Translations under genes and position numbers: made by a program
Notes under the pieces: generated by a model
Told to the model about the DNA's origin: nothing
What the model saw: the letters and a program-made list of their open reading frames with translations, nothing else
The model's database searches: none
DNA from: DASQHY01 sp035602605
GTDB lineage: Bacteria > Acidobacteriota > Terriglobia > Acidiferrales > UBA7541
Assembly: GCA_035602605.1 (NCBI GenBank)
Contig: DATNLZ010000004.1
Span: 1-52,450, forward strand
Length of the DNA stretch: 52,450 nucleotides
Reading direction: 5' to 3'
Shown: positions 8,718 to 17,576 of the stretch, one piece after another
Position numbering within the stretch: the stretch's first letter is position 1
How the letters are laid out: every line of letters begins with the position of its first letter

Positions 8718-9629
8718 CTAAATGCGTGAGGCCGGGGAATCCCGCTTTTCGCTTACCAGCGCGAACGGTCGCAGGAGTGTGTCCCCATGGCCGCGTACGG
8801 GTTCCCTACTCCACCTGGCGCAGAGGCGCGTCGAATCGGCGGGCCCCTGGTGTTGAGATGTATAGGGTTCGTTACCGGTGGCGGCGACCGCGCCAAGCGT
8901 AGCGGCCAAGCAAGGATTACAAATCGTAGGCCCAGGCCATTTTGAACACCTTGTTTTCGGCTTCGCAAAGAGCAGGAAGTAATAGGTGCGGTCACGATCA
9001 GGGTTGGTGAAGCCCGGGAGCTTACGCAAAAACTGGAAGCCGTTACGCGCAGCATCTTGGCGAACAAGCTCTTCGGGGAGTTTATGACGCTTCTGATAGG
9101 CGCTGCGCGGCTCACCCATTTTGTCTTCCGCTTCGATGATGGCGAGCAACCCGCCAGGCTTGAGCGCGTGAAGCAGCCCTTGCAACATCTCGTCAAAATT
9201 CTCCATTTCGTGGAAAGCATTCATGACCAGAATTGCATCGAGCGCGTCGGCGGGCAGGCGTGGATCGGAGGGGGTTCCCGGGATCGTTTCGATCTGAGTC
9301 AGATGGCGTTGCGCGGCGACGGAGCGGATTTTGGCAAGCTCTTTATCAACGATGTCTTCCGCGTAAACTCTTCCCGTAGGGCCTACCCGCTTGGCGAGAT
9401 GGAAGGTGAAGTAGCCGTCACCGGCTCCGACGTCTGCGACGATGCTACCTGCTCGGATTTCGAGAGCGTCGAGGACTTGCGCAGGATGCTGCCAGCGGTC
9501 GCGCTCCGCGGTCTCTTGCGCGGTTTTTTGCGCCAGCCCTTGGTGGGAAACAATCGCGGCGGCGAGAAGAATTAAGACGATGCCAAAGATCCTGGAGGTC
9601 GGCCGACTGCGCACTTTGTAGAATCCCAT
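8718..9629 (-). CDS. Exported or anchored SAM-dependent methyltransferase, 3' end probably frameshifted
   Basis: A class I methyltransferase with an N-terminal hydrophobic segment (IFGIVLILLAAAIVSHQGLAQ), so it is anchored in or exported across the membrane. The SAM-binding motif is IVADVGAGDGYFTFHLAKR, followed by RVYAEDI, ILVMNAFHEMENFDEML and LKPGGLLAIIEAEDK. I start it at 9629, where TAGGAG precedes the ATG. The last roughly 75 codons (after LLFAKP, below about 8965) look unlike a methyltransferase. In the neighbouring frame the DNA reads ENKVFKMAWAYDL followed by a stop at 8917-8919, a far more natural end, so a one-base indel near 8961-8970 is likely. The annotated left end follows the uncorrected frame. 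Confidence 0.8.
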   Translation of the reverse strand: MGFYKVRSRPTSRIFGIVLILLAAAIVSHQGLAQKTAQETAERDRWQHPAQVLDALEIRAGSIVADVGAGDGYFTFHLAKRVGPTGRVYAEDIVDKELAKIRSVAAQRHLTQIETIPGTPSDPRLPADALDAILVMNAFHEMENFDEMLQGLLHALKPGGLLAIIEAEDKMGEPRSAYQKRHKLPEELVRQDAARNGFQFLRKLPGFTNPDRDRTYYFLLFAKPKTRCSKWPGPTICNPCLAATLGAVAATGNEPYTSQHQGPADSTRLCARWSREPVRGHGDTLLRPFALVSEKRDSPASRI

Positions 9630-9900
9630 GCTTGGGCTCCTAGGGGCTACTGAATTTGACTGGCTGCGAGGGGTAACGGTGAGCACAGAATAGAACCGCG
9701 GACCGGGATTTGAGGTGCGACGTTTCCGGCATTGTTTATGCCCTGTGGTGCTAACGGGGTGATGCGCGGCTGTGCTAGACTAACGAGGCAAAAGCTGAGA
9801 ATTGCGGCCCCGGGTAACGCTGTAGCCGCGAAAGCAATATGCCGTACTCACTCACGCTGCAATAGCGCGAGCCTTAAATTCTTTCGACGAGGCACTTTCC

Positions 9901-10656
9901 ATGTCCGGGCACTCAAAATGGGCCACCATTAAACACAAGAAGGCGGCAACTGACGCCAAGCGCGGCCGCGCCTTCACGCGATTGATTCGAGAAATTTCGA
10001 TCGCTGCGCGAACCGGCGGCGGCGACCCAAACACAAATCCAAGGCTCAGGCAGGCCATCAGCGCGGCGAAGAACGAAAACATGCCCAACGAAAACATCGA
10101 GCGCGCTGTTTTGCGCGGCACCGGACAGCTCGAAGGCGAGCAATATGAAGAGGTGACGTTCGAGGGCTATGGGCCAGGTGGGGTGGGTTTGCTGATTCAA
10201 GTGGTGACCAGTAGCAGGAACCGCGTGGTCAGCGAGATTCGCCACATGATGAGCAAGAATGGCGGCAATATGGCCGAAGCGGGCGCGGTTGGATGGATGT
10301 TCCATCGCAAGGGCGAAATCATCGTGCCGAAGGAACAGGCCAACGAAGACAAGATGCTCGATATCGTGCTCGATGCCGGCGCTGACGATTTGAAAGATGA
10401 CGGCTCAGCTTGGGACGTGGTAACGCCGCCCGAGAAATTTGAAGCCGTGCGTGAGGCGCTGGCGAAGGCCGGGATTACCCCGGCATCCGCGGAGTTGGGG
10501 ATGGTGCCGCAGAATTACGTGAAATTGACGGGGACGCCGGCGGCGCAAATGCTGAGGCTCATCGAGACGCTCGAAGAGCATGATGATGTCCAGCACGTTT
10601 ACGCTAATTTTGATATTGATGAGAAAGAGATTCAGGCAGTGATGGCCGCGGGGTAA
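9901..10656 (+). CDS. yebC: YebC/PmpR family protein (TACO1-like)
   Basis: A 251-residue member of the YebC/PmpR/TACO1 family, cytoplasmic. Family members have been described as DNA-binding regulators and, more recently, as translation factors that relieve ribosome stalling at proline-rich stretches. The start MSGHSKWATIKHKKAATDAKRGRAF is nearly invariant in the family, and EGYGPGGVGLL, GGNMAEAGAVGWMF and the C-terminal QHVYANFDI are all present. It lies immediately upstream of ruvC, which is the common order in bacteria. Confidence 0.96.
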   Translation: MSGHSKWATIKHKKAATDAKRGRAFTRLIREISIAARTGGGDPNTNPRLRQAISAAKNENMPNENIERAVLRGTGQLEGEQYEEVTFEGYGPGGVGLLIQVVTSSRNRVVSEIRHMMSKNGGNMAEAGAVGWMFHRKGEIIVPKEQANEDKMLDIVLDAGADDLKDDGSAWDVVTPPEKFEAVREALAKAGITPASAELGMVPQNYVKLTGTPAAQMLRLIETLEEHDDVQHVYANFDIDEKEIQAVMAAG

Positions 10657-10913
10657 GTACCTCCTCCTTGAACCCTCTGACAATACGCTTCATGGATTCG
10701 CCGAAAAGGCGTAAGGCCGGAAATGCAGGTTCGGCGATTTTGGCTGGAGTCATCGAACAGGAATTGCTCGACGGCATCCACAGGTGCCACTAGCGGACGT
10801 CACCGTGAGCTCGTCTCGAGGCTAGTTACGAGGCAACCGAGGTGTTGGCTAGTATTCGCGATGGCGAAATAAAGCTAGCCAAGGGTTTTCGCGCCGCCGT
10901 ACACTTGTGCGCG

Positions 10914-11534
10914 ATGAACGCCCATCTCAGAACCAACGGAAACTATTTTCGAGTGCTGGGCGTTGATCCGGCGGCTGCGGGGCCAACCGGTTACGGAGTG
11001 GTGGAGACCGATGGGCGGGATGTGCGCATGGTGTATTACGGAGCGCTTCGCCCATCAGCAGCGGGTCGCAAGGAAGGTCCGGGGGCGGGTTTACGCGAGG
11101 TGTACGATCGGCTCTCGGAGATCATGGAGAAATTTTCACCGGACGCAATGGCCGTGGAATCGGTGTTCACCGCACTGAATATGAAAACGGCGCTGCGTCT
11201 GGCGGAAGTGCGCGGCGTGGTTCTGCTGGCAGCGGCGCAGCGTGGCGTGCCGCTGCGCAGTTACTCGCCTCGTGAGGTAAAATCCTGCGTGGCCGGGTAC
11301 GGGCAGGCCAGCAAGGAGCAGATGCAAATCATGATACGCGCTGTGCTGGGCATGAATGAGACGCCTGAGCCTTCCGACGCAGCTGATGCGCTGGCCGTGG
11401 CGGTTTGTCACCTACAAGCAGAGAATGCGCGATTACGCTTCGCGCTGCCCATCGACGGCATCCACTCCGATACCCGAGCAGGAGCGGTTCGCCCAACCCG
11501 CGCGGCGGTGTGGCGCATCTCACTTCCGCGATGA
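10914..11534 (+). CDS. ruvC: Crossover junction endodeoxyribonuclease RuvC
   Basis: Resolves Holliday junctions during recombinational repair by symmetric cleavage, with RuvAB (not in this window). The 206-residue protein starts at the ATG at 10914, giving the usual short lead into LGVDP. The four acidic catalytic residues are Asp18 (GVDP), Glu82 (VESVF), Asp155 and Asp158 (SDAADALAVA). The first motif reads DPAAAGPTGYG, one residue longer than the common DPGSxxTGYG and without the first glycine. Its stop overlaps the next ATG (ATGA, 11531-11534). Confidence 0.94.
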   Translation: MNAHLRTNGNYFRVLGVDPAAAGPTGYGVVETDGRDVRMVYYGALRPSAAGRKEGPGAGLREVYDRLSEIMEKFSPDAMAVESVFTALNMKTALRLAEVRGVVLLAAAQRGVPLRSYSPREVKSCVAGYGQASKEQMQIMIRAVLGMNETPEPSDAADALAVAVCHLQAENARLRFALPIDGIHSDTRAGAVRPTRAAVWRISLPR

Positions 11535-12232
11535 CCATTGCCCGAGCAAAAGTTTCCCTGCTTTGGACGGCCTTAGGTTTTGCCCTTGCCGCACAACTAG
11601 TGGCTTTGGCATTGTTTGCCGTTCGCGTACCGGCGGCAGTTTCGGCTGGGGCCGCGTCCGGGGCTACGCTTTCCTACCGCCGGGTTTTCAAATCGAGCTC
11701 GCCGGAATTCATCGAAATCAAAGTCAGCGACAACTCCGACGCGGCCACATTCGAGATTCGGCAACTCGATGAAGATCCATCGCCTCAGCCTTTCCGCGTC
11801 AGCGCGCCCTTGCGAGCCAAGATTTTTGAGATCGCCGTGCAACTCCATTATTTCAATACTCTGGATCTCGATGTCCACCGGCGCATCGCCAACCTCGGCG
11901 CCAAAACGTTCCGCTATGAAAAAGGCGGTGAGTCGCACGAGGTCACTTTCAATTACACGTTGAATGCCCCGGCAACTCAGTTGATGCAAGTTTTTGAGGG
12001 ACTGGCTCGCCAGCAGGAACATGTGGTCACTCTTCAACGGCGCATAAAATACGACCGCTTGGGAGTGAACGACGCCTTGTTGCAATTCGAATCCGACTTC
12101 AATAAGAAGCTGCTTCCGGAACCGCAGCTCGCTCTTCCAGCATTGGACCAAATTTCCGGTGACGCGCGCTTTGTGGACATTGCCCGGCAGCGCGCCCGCG
12201 CTCTCGCGGAACGCATCCGCCACATGAGCTGA
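11531..12232 (+). CDS. Membrane-anchored protein of unknown function, coupled to ruvC
   Basis: A 233-residue protein I do not recognise. It has one N-terminal transmembrane segment (SLLWTALGFALAAQLVALALFAV, about residues 9-31) and a soluble domain of alternating strands and helices, outside the membrane if the segment acts as a signal anchor. No catalytic motif, cysteine pair or repeat is visible. The start at 11531 is chosen because it overlaps the ruvC stop; the longer frame to 11405 lies inside ruvC and is translationally implausible. Confidence 0.7.
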   Translation: MTIARAKVSLLWTALGFALAAQLVALALFAVRVPAAVSAGAASGATLSYRRVFKSSSPEFIEIKVSDNSDAATFEIRQLDEDPSPQPFRVSAPLRAKIFEIAVQLHYFNTLDLDVHRRIANLGAKTFRYEKGGESHEVTFNYTLNAPATQLMQVFEGLARQQEHVVTLQRRIKYDRLGVNDALLQFESDFNKKLLPEPQLALPALDQISGDARFVDIARQRARALAERIRHMS

Positions 12233-12475
12233 CTTTAGCGCGTTGCGATGGCGGTCCGCTCATTCCTCGGCAACGAGAATCCCCGCACATCCCCCAGCTG
12301 TGAGGAGTTGGCCTTTTTTGTCCGACCACCAACAAATCGATGGTTCGAGGGGGCTCGTTCGGCAATCAGGAGGGTGCGTGCAAGGAGAAACTAACGTATA
12401 CTTTGGTGCTTCGATACCGTGGGATGGTTCCCTTCGCAAAACTTGGAAGCATGATTACATGAAAAGGAGATGTAA

Positions 12476-13087
12476 ATGAAAAAGTGGCTGGCAATATTCC
12501 TGCTCGCAGCGGTGGCTGTGTCCGCAGCGGAAACGCTGACCAAAGCCGATCGTGATAAGGCTGTGGCCGAACTCGAAGGCTCGCGTCAGGTCTTTCTTGA
12601 CGCAACGAAGGATCTCTCCCCAGCGCAATGGAACTTCAAGCCCTCGCCGGAGCGGTGGTCGGCTGCGGAATGCGCCCAACACATCGCCATGAGCGAAAAT
12701 TTCATTTTCGGCGTGGTGCGCGAAAAAGTTATGAAGTCGCCGCCGACTCCTGAAAAGCGCGATGCGGTCAAGGGAAAAGACGACACGCTGGTGAAGATGC
12801 TTCAGGACCGCAGCCACAAGGCCACGGCTCCAGAGCCGATTGACCCGACCAAGCAGCCCATGGCTCCCGCAGACTCGGTCAAACTATTTCTGGATAGCCG
12901 CGTGCGCACGATTGATTATATGAAGACCACCCAGGACGATTTGCGCGACCACTTCTTCGACCACCCGGCTCCGGCCATCGGCACCCTTGATGGGTATCAG
13001 TGGATCATGCTCATCTCCGGGCACACTCGCCGGCACACCCTGCAGATTCTGGAAGTCAAAGCCGATCCGAATTTCCCCAAAAACTGA
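12476..13087 (+). CDS. Exported DinB-like protein
   Basis: A 203-residue protein with a clear Sec signal peptide (MKKWLAIFLLAAVAVSAA) and a four-helix DinB/YfiT-like domain. Histidines typical of the divalent-metal site appear in ECAQHIAMSE (helix 2) and SGHTRRHTLQI (last helix), with WNFKPSPERWSAAECAQH the usual family signature. Cytoplasmic relatives include thiol transferases and damage-inducible proteins of unknown role; the exported form suggests a periplasmic job. A good Shine-Dalgarno, AAGGAGA, precedes the ATG. Confidence 0.85.
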   Translation: MKKWLAIFLLAAVAVSAAETLTKADRDKAVAELEGSRQVFLDATKDLSPAQWNFKPSPERWSAAECAQHIAMSENFIFGVVREKVMKSPPTPEKRDAVKGKDDTLVKMLQDRSHKATAPEPIDPTKQPMAPADSVKLFLDSRVRTIDYMKTTQDDLRDHFFDHPAPAIGTLDGYQWIMLISGHTRRHTLQILEVKADPNFPKN

Positions 13088-13137
13088 ACGGTTAACCGCT
13101 GATCGCTTCTGGGCCCGGGAACAGGCATAATCGCGAA

Positions 13138-13542
13138 ATGCCTGCTCCCGGCCTTCTTCCGTTCGCGGGCCACAAATACCTGAACCTAGAAACCTTCCGA
13201 AAAAATGGACGAGGCGTGCGCACCCCGGTGTGGTTTGCGGCGTCCGGACCTATCTCGCCCGAACATCCTGAAACGTTTCTTTATGTGTATACGACGGCGG
13301 ACTCCGGCAAGGTCAAACGCATCAGGAATAATCCCCGGGTGCGCATTGCTCCGAGCGATGCTCGGGGCAATGTGCGGGGTGAATGGATGGACGGGGAGGC
13401 GCGGATCGTGGACGACGCCCGGGAGTCCGAGATCGCCCATCGCTTGCTCGATGCTAAGTACTGGCCGTGGAAACAAATCCTAGGTGTGTTCGGCTGGCTG
13501 CGCGGGAAACCGCGCGTGGTAATCGCCATTCGAGCCGTTTGA
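13138..13542 (+). CDS. PPOX-class (FMN/F420) split-barrel protein
   Basis: A 134-residue single-domain protein of the pyridoxamine-5'-phosphate-oxidase-like split barrel. The order YLNLETFRKNGRGVRTPVWFA, LYVYTTADSGKVKRIRNNPRVRIAPSDARGN and GEARIV fits the 'PPOX class F420-dependent' group, whose members bind FMN or F420 and reduce various substrates. I cannot tell which cofactor is used; the window holds no F420 synthesis gene. It lies 50 bases after the DinB-like gene and runs in the same direction. Confidence 0.8.
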   Translation: MPAPGLLPFAGHKYLNLETFRKNGRGVRTPVWFAASGPISPEHPETFLYVYTTADSGKVKRIRNNPRVRIAPSDARGNVRGEWMDGEARIVDDARESEIAHRLLDAKYWPWKQILGVFGWLRGKPRVVIAIRAV

Positions 13543-13574
13543 GGACGCGACCGGCAGAGCCGTTTGTTCCCAGG

Positions 13575-14768
13575 CTAACGTGGGGCTTGTTGGGGTGGAG
13601 CGGCCGCGGCCAGCGTACGCAGTGACTGTTCGAATGGCGCGCGGGCCACGCCACGCTCGCAGATAATCGCGTTGATGAGTCGCGCCGGCGTAACGTCAAA
13701 GGCTGGATGTGCTGCGGGCACGTCTGGAGCGATGCGCACTCCTTGAAAGTGCGTGACCTCGTCCCCAGAACGTTGTTCGATAGGGATGTGCTCGCCTGAA
13801 GGAATCGAAAGATCAAACGTTGACACTGGAGCCGCCACGTAGAATGGAACTTTGTTTTCGTGCGCCAGTACGGCGATCTGATAGGTGCCAATTTTGTTCG
13901 CCGTGTCTCCGTTGGCCGCGATCCGATCGGCGCCCACGACGACTGCGCCCACGTTTCCCGCTTTCAAGAAATGACCGACCATGTTGTCGGTAATCAGCGT
14001 TAACGGAATGCCGCCCTTGTGCAACTCCCAAGCGGTCAGGCGGGCGCCCTGCAAGTACGGACGGGTTTCCGGAACGAGCACATGCAGCTCGTGGCCTTGC
14101 TCGATGGCCACACGAATCACTCCCAGCGCGGTGCCAATTCCCGCCGTGGCCAACGCTCCGGCATTGCACTGGGTCATCACCTGGCCGGATTGCGGCATCA
14201 GCAACGCGCCATAACGCCCAATGGCTTCGTCAGTGACCCTCTTTTCGAGGTGCACCTTCTGCGCTTCAGAAACCATCGCTTCTCGCACGCTCGCTAGGTT
14301 CGCACCGGGGCCCTCCACCGTAACTTCAGCAAATTTGTCTTTCATCCTGGCAATGGCCCAAAACAGGTCCATAGCGGTAGGGCGGGTCTTAGACATCACC
14401 TCGCAGATCGTCGCAAATTCTCGCTGTAAAGTTTCGAGCGTCGTAGCCCGTGAGCGAAGCACCCCGAGGGCCACGCCCATGGCAGCGGCCACCCCAATCG
14501 CGGGGGCACCGCGAATTTCCATTTCACGAATCGCACGCGCTACTTCGCGATAATCTGTGTAGGTGTGGCGGAGCTCTTCGCCGGGAAGAAGGCGCTGGTC
14601 CAACACAATCACGCCCTCCGCGGTCCACTCAATTGGCCGTGCTACATGCACGAAGTTCGCTCCTCGCAGCGCAACGTACTGTTGTACTTCTGCATTGCTG
14701 GTTGACCGTTGTCCTTCACGGGTGCTCGCGAGAGATGAATGCGAGCCGCTCTCGGTGGCCGGTCTCAT
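13575..14768 (-). CDS. mtnA: S-methyl-5-thioribose-1-phosphate isomerase
   Basis: Converts methylthioribose-1-phosphate to methylthioribulose-1-phosphate in the methionine salvage pathway. The 397 residues include the family signatures MEIRGAPAIGVAAAMG, the catalytic cysteine in MTQCNAGALATAG (Cys201) and the catalytic aspartate in GADRIAANGDTANKIGTY (Asp281). It is longer than the usual roughly 345 residues because of an N-terminal stretch of about 30 residues and a short Ala/Pro-rich tail. Its ATG overlaps the stop of the CPBP gene (ATGA, 14765-14768), which fixes the start. The homologous eIF2B-like regulatory subunits lack this exact Cys/Asp pair, so the enzyme call is firm. Confidence 0.94.
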   Translation of the reverse strand: MRPATESGSHSSLASTREGQRSTSNAEVQQYVALRGANFVHVARPIEWTAEGVIVLDQRLLPGEELRHTYTDYREVARAIREMEIRGAPAIGVAAAMGVALGVLRSRATTLETLQREFATICEVMSKTRPTAMDLFWAIARMKDKFAEVTVEGPGANLASVREAMVSEAQKVHLEKRVTDEAIGRYGALLMPQSGQVMTQCNAGALATAGIGTALGVIRVAIEQGHELHVLVPETRPYLQGARLTAWELHKGGIPLTLITDNMVGHFLKAGNVGAVVVGADRIAANGDTANKIGTYQIAVLAHENKVPFYVAAPVSTFDLSIPSGEHIPIEQRSGDEVTHFQGVRIAPDVPAAHPAFDVTPARLINAIICERGVARAPFEQSLRTLAAAAPPQQAPR

Positions 14769-15676
14769 GCACCCGGCGGTTTAAAGTGCGTGAACCCTTT
14801 CGTGGCTACCGCGCTGCCGAGAAACAACATGAAGTTATAGCCCAGATGACAGAGATAACTCGCATACACCGTTCCAGTTCGCGCCCGCACTAACGTAAAA
14901 ATAATGCCCACCGTCGTGAGCAAACCCACGTAACCCCAGGTCCAGCCCAATTGACCGCCATGGAGCAGGCCGAAAAGAATCCCCGTCAACAATATTCCTG
15001 CGGGGACTCCGAAGCTTCGGGCAAACACCGGGTAGAGAAAACCACGGAAAATGGTCTCCTCGACGAGCGGCGCCACCAGTACCGCGAAACCCATCAAGAG
15101 CAGAGTGCCGGTGCGATCCTTGAAAAGCTCTTGAATGGGCATGGGACCGGTCGGTTGTAAACGGGAGCTGGCGACCCCGACGCCAAGCGCCAGCATGCAG
15201 CCTGTTAGGAACCACAGCCGAGGTGAAGTCCAGCGCTGCCCAAAGGGCCGCCAGCCGATGGTTCGCCAAAAAGGTACCTGGTAAAGAACCCCAACAGCGA
15301 CGTAAAGAAAAAAGAGCAGGGCGCCAAACAACAACAATTGCTCGGCGACCACGATCGGTGTGTTTGTGGTGAGCAATGTCTGCACGGCGGCGAATTTCAT
15401 GTGCCGGGCACCAGCGAAATACCCTGCCATTCCCATGACCACTACGAGCTGGCTTGCAAAGAAAAAAAACACAAAGGCGATGACGTGCAGCCAAGACCAT
15501 GGAACGCGGAGATCGTCTGGAACGCTTGACTGAGGCTTGGGCGGCTGGTTCCCTGGTTCCTGCTCCTGGGACTGGGATAACAGCGGCCCCGGCGCAGTGC
15601 GTGCGGGCTCAGGCAGGTTTTCAGCTGCCTCGCCGCCAGGGGCCGGCGGCACCTGATTTTCTTCCGCTGGTCTCAT
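14765..15676 (-). CDS. CPBP-family intramembrane glutamic endopeptidase
   Basis: A 303-residue membrane protein: a Pro/Glu/Gln-rich cytoplasmic head of about 55 residues, then roughly seven hydrophobic segments. The abortive-infection/Rce1 (CPBP) signature is present: EETIFR (Glu206, Glu207, Arg211), a second motif with His239 (LLHGG) and the third with His277 near HLGYN. These residues form the active site of Rce1-type glutamate proteases. The bacterial substrates are mostly unknown; some relatives process bacteriocins or anti-sigma factors. Start and stop are both shared with neighbours (TAATG before, ATGA after). Confidence 0.87.
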   Translation of the reverse strand: MRPAEENQVPPAPGGEAAENLPEPARTAPGPLLSQSQEQEPGNQPPKPQSSVPDDLRVPWSWLHVIAFVFFFFASQLVVVMGMAGYFAGARHMKFAAVQTLLTTNTPIVVAEQLLLFGALLFFLYVAVGVLYQVPFWRTIGWRPFGQRWTSPRLWFLTGCMLALGVGVASSRLQPTGPMPIQELFKDRTGTLLLMGFAVLVAPLVEETIFRGFLYPVFARSFGVPAGILLTGILFGLLHGGQLGWTWGYVGLLTTVGIIFTLVRARTGTVYASYLCHLGYNFMLFLGSAVATKGFTHFKPPGA

Positions 15677-16680
15677 TATTTTTTGCGCCGGCGACCGCGG
15701 GAAGGGGCTTTCCCGTCGCTTAGAGCTGCCGCGAATAATGGCAGCATAATCTCGTGATGACCGGTAATCGCGTAGCCTCGCGACTGTTTGCTGCCAAACT
15801 TCACGCGCGCGGTCGGCCGTCTGACGACATTCTGCAGCGGCCGATAATGTTGGATGAAATCGAAGTTCGCGGTCGTGATGGGAACGAGCGGCGTGCCAAG
15901 ATTTCGCGCTACCGAAACGGCCTTCAAAAAAATTTCCGGCAGTATGACTGCCGAGCCCCAGTTCAGGTAAACGCCCCCGGGCTGCATCTGTTTCACAAGC
16001 GCGCAGAACAAACGGAAATCGGCAAACGTGGCCACCCCGAGCGATGCTCCATCGGCTGCTCGATGCATGTGCGGGATATCCGTGCCAATGGCCAGATGTA
16101 CGGTAACCGGAATGCGCGCTCGGTAGGCAGCGGCCAAAACGCTTACCGACAGAAACTTGGGTTGCAGGCGGCCGGCTGCCAGGAACATTCCGGCAGCTTC
16201 GCCCAATCCAACTCCGCGCCGCGCCGCATCGCTAGCCATCTCATTAATGTGCAGACCCGTTTCTTCAGCCATGCCGAATTTTCCGCCGCCAAGCCCGGCC
16301 GGTACATCTTCCGAGGTGCTTCCTGCCAGCGCGATTTCGAAGTCGTGGACCAGGGCCGCTCCGTTCATTGCCAGCGCGGAAATGAAGCCACGGCGCATTA
16401 AGTCAATGAGAATTGGTCCCAGCCCGACTTTGATAACATGCCCGCCGAGTCCCCACAAAATCGGCCGACGTTGCCGGCGCGCCGTCTGGACCGCCGTCAG
16501 AATCGCGCGCAAATCCTCAGCCGCCAAAATTTGCGGCAAGGAATCGAGAAACTGTCTCACGGAGACGCCCGGATGGTGCGGCTGCGCAAACTCACGCACA
16601 TTTACTTTGCTGCGACGCGCAGCAAGGGGATACGTGCGAACCTTGTCAAAGCTCAGCGGTTCAATTTTATAGATGCTCAA
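15676..16680 (-). CDS. Deoxyhypusine-synthase-like family protein
   Basis: A 334-residue cytoplasmic protein that I place, with moderate confidence, in the deoxyhypusine synthase-like family found in some bacteria. The supporting segments are ALAMNGAALVHDFEIALAG followed by TSEDV, a glycine-rich LGGGKFGMAEETG, VTVHLAIGTDIPHMH and a C-terminal GHHEIMLPLF. The canonical catalytic lysine motif of true deoxyhypusine synthase is not evident, and bacteria lack eIF5A, so a homospermidine-type or other polyamine or NAD-linked reaction is more likely. It is the first gene of an overlapping trio with the CPBP protease and mtnA; mtnA and polyamine synthesis share methylthioadenosine, which may explain the pairing. 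Confidence 0.6.
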   Translation of the reverse strand: MSIYKIEPLSFDKVRTYPLAARRSKVNVREFAQPHHPGVSVRQFLDSLPQILAAEDLRAILTAVQTARRQRRPILWGLGGHVIKVGLGPILIDLMRRGFISALAMNGAALVHDFEIALAGSTSEDVPAGLGGGKFGMAEETGLHINEMASDAARRGVGLGEAAGMFLAAGRLQPKFLSVSVLAAAYRARIPVTVHLAIGTDIPHMHRAADGASLGVATFADFRLFCALVKQMQPGGVYLNWGSAVILPEIFLKAVSVARNLGTPLVPITTANFDFIQHYRPLQNVVRRPTARVKFGSKQSRGYAITGHHEIMLPLFAAALSDGKAPSRGRRRKK

Positions 16681-16861
16681 TGGGCTTGCCGACGCTCAAC
16701 AGGGCCACGGGTCAGGTTCAGCCGTTGCACGTGCGCCCTGAAGCACTGTAAATGCACATGCCGCGTCGTGCAAGCAACGTGTAGCGGATAACTCAGCCAC
16801 TACGAGTGCGCCAGCTCTGCGGTGGATTGCTGGATGAGGGAATTTATACGACACTACATCC

Positions 16862-17503
16862 ATGATCCCTAGTCACTCCTCTTTTCTGCTTTTTCTCAGC
16901 GCAGCCTTGGTACTGCTTGCGATACCCGGACCGGCAGTCTTCTACATTATCGGCCGGAGTATCGGGCAGGGACGCAGCGCCGGCTTAGTTTCGGCGCTGG
17001 GAATCGGTGTGGGCACGTTGTGTCATGTAGCCGCGGCAGCCCTGGGCCTGTCGGCACTGCTGATGTCTTCGGTAACTTCCTTCTCAGTCGTGAAATACCT
17101 GGGCGCCGCGTATCTGATCTATCTAGGCATACAAAAAGTGCGCCGCGAAGAATCCTTTGAGCCTTCAGAAGATACCCCGGACGTTCCGCTCCGTCGGGTC
17201 TTTGGCGAGGGCATCGTTGTAAATATCCTCAATCCAAAGACCGCCCTTTTTTTCTTTGCCTTCCTTCCACAGTTCGTCGACGCGTCTCGCGGAAACGTAG
17301 CGGCGCAAATTCTGTTTCTGGGAGTGCTCTTTGCCGTTATGGGAGTTCTGAGCGACAGCGTCTGGGCGCTCTTCGCCGGGACTGTGGCACACTTGTTTAG
17401 AGGCAACCGGCGCAGGATGCGAACGCAGCGCTACGTTTCTGGCGGTATGTTGATTTCGCTAGGCCTGGCCACGGCTTTTTCTGGTTCCATCAGCAGGAAA
17501 TAG
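16862..17503 (+). CDS. LysE/RhtB-family amino acid exporter
   Basis: A 213-residue inner-membrane protein with six predicted helices. The family signature IPGPAVFYIIGRSIGQGRSAGLVSALGIGVGT lies in the first loop and helix 2, and YLGAAYLIYLGIQKVR and NILNPKTALFFFAFLPQFV follow in the expected order. RhtB/LysE members export amino acids such as homoserine, threonine, leucine or lysine; the substrate cannot be told. It is divergent from the deoxyhypusine-synthase-like gene, with a 180-base gap that must hold both promoters. Confidence 0.93.
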   Translation: MIPSHSSFLLFLSAALVLLAIPGPAVFYIIGRSIGQGRSAGLVSALGIGVGTLCHVAAAALGLSALLMSSVTSFSVVKYLGAAYLIYLGIQKVRREESFEPSEDTPDVPLRRVFGEGIVVNILNPKTALFFFAFLPQFVDASRGNVAAQILFLGVLFAVMGVLSDSVWALFAGTVAHLFRGNRRRMRTQRYVSGGMLISLGLATAFSGSISRK

Positions 17504-17576
17504 AACAGTTCCATTGCAGTCTGAAACCGACCGGAGTCGGAGTGCACGCAACGATGGGCTCTGTGGCGCGGGAAAA

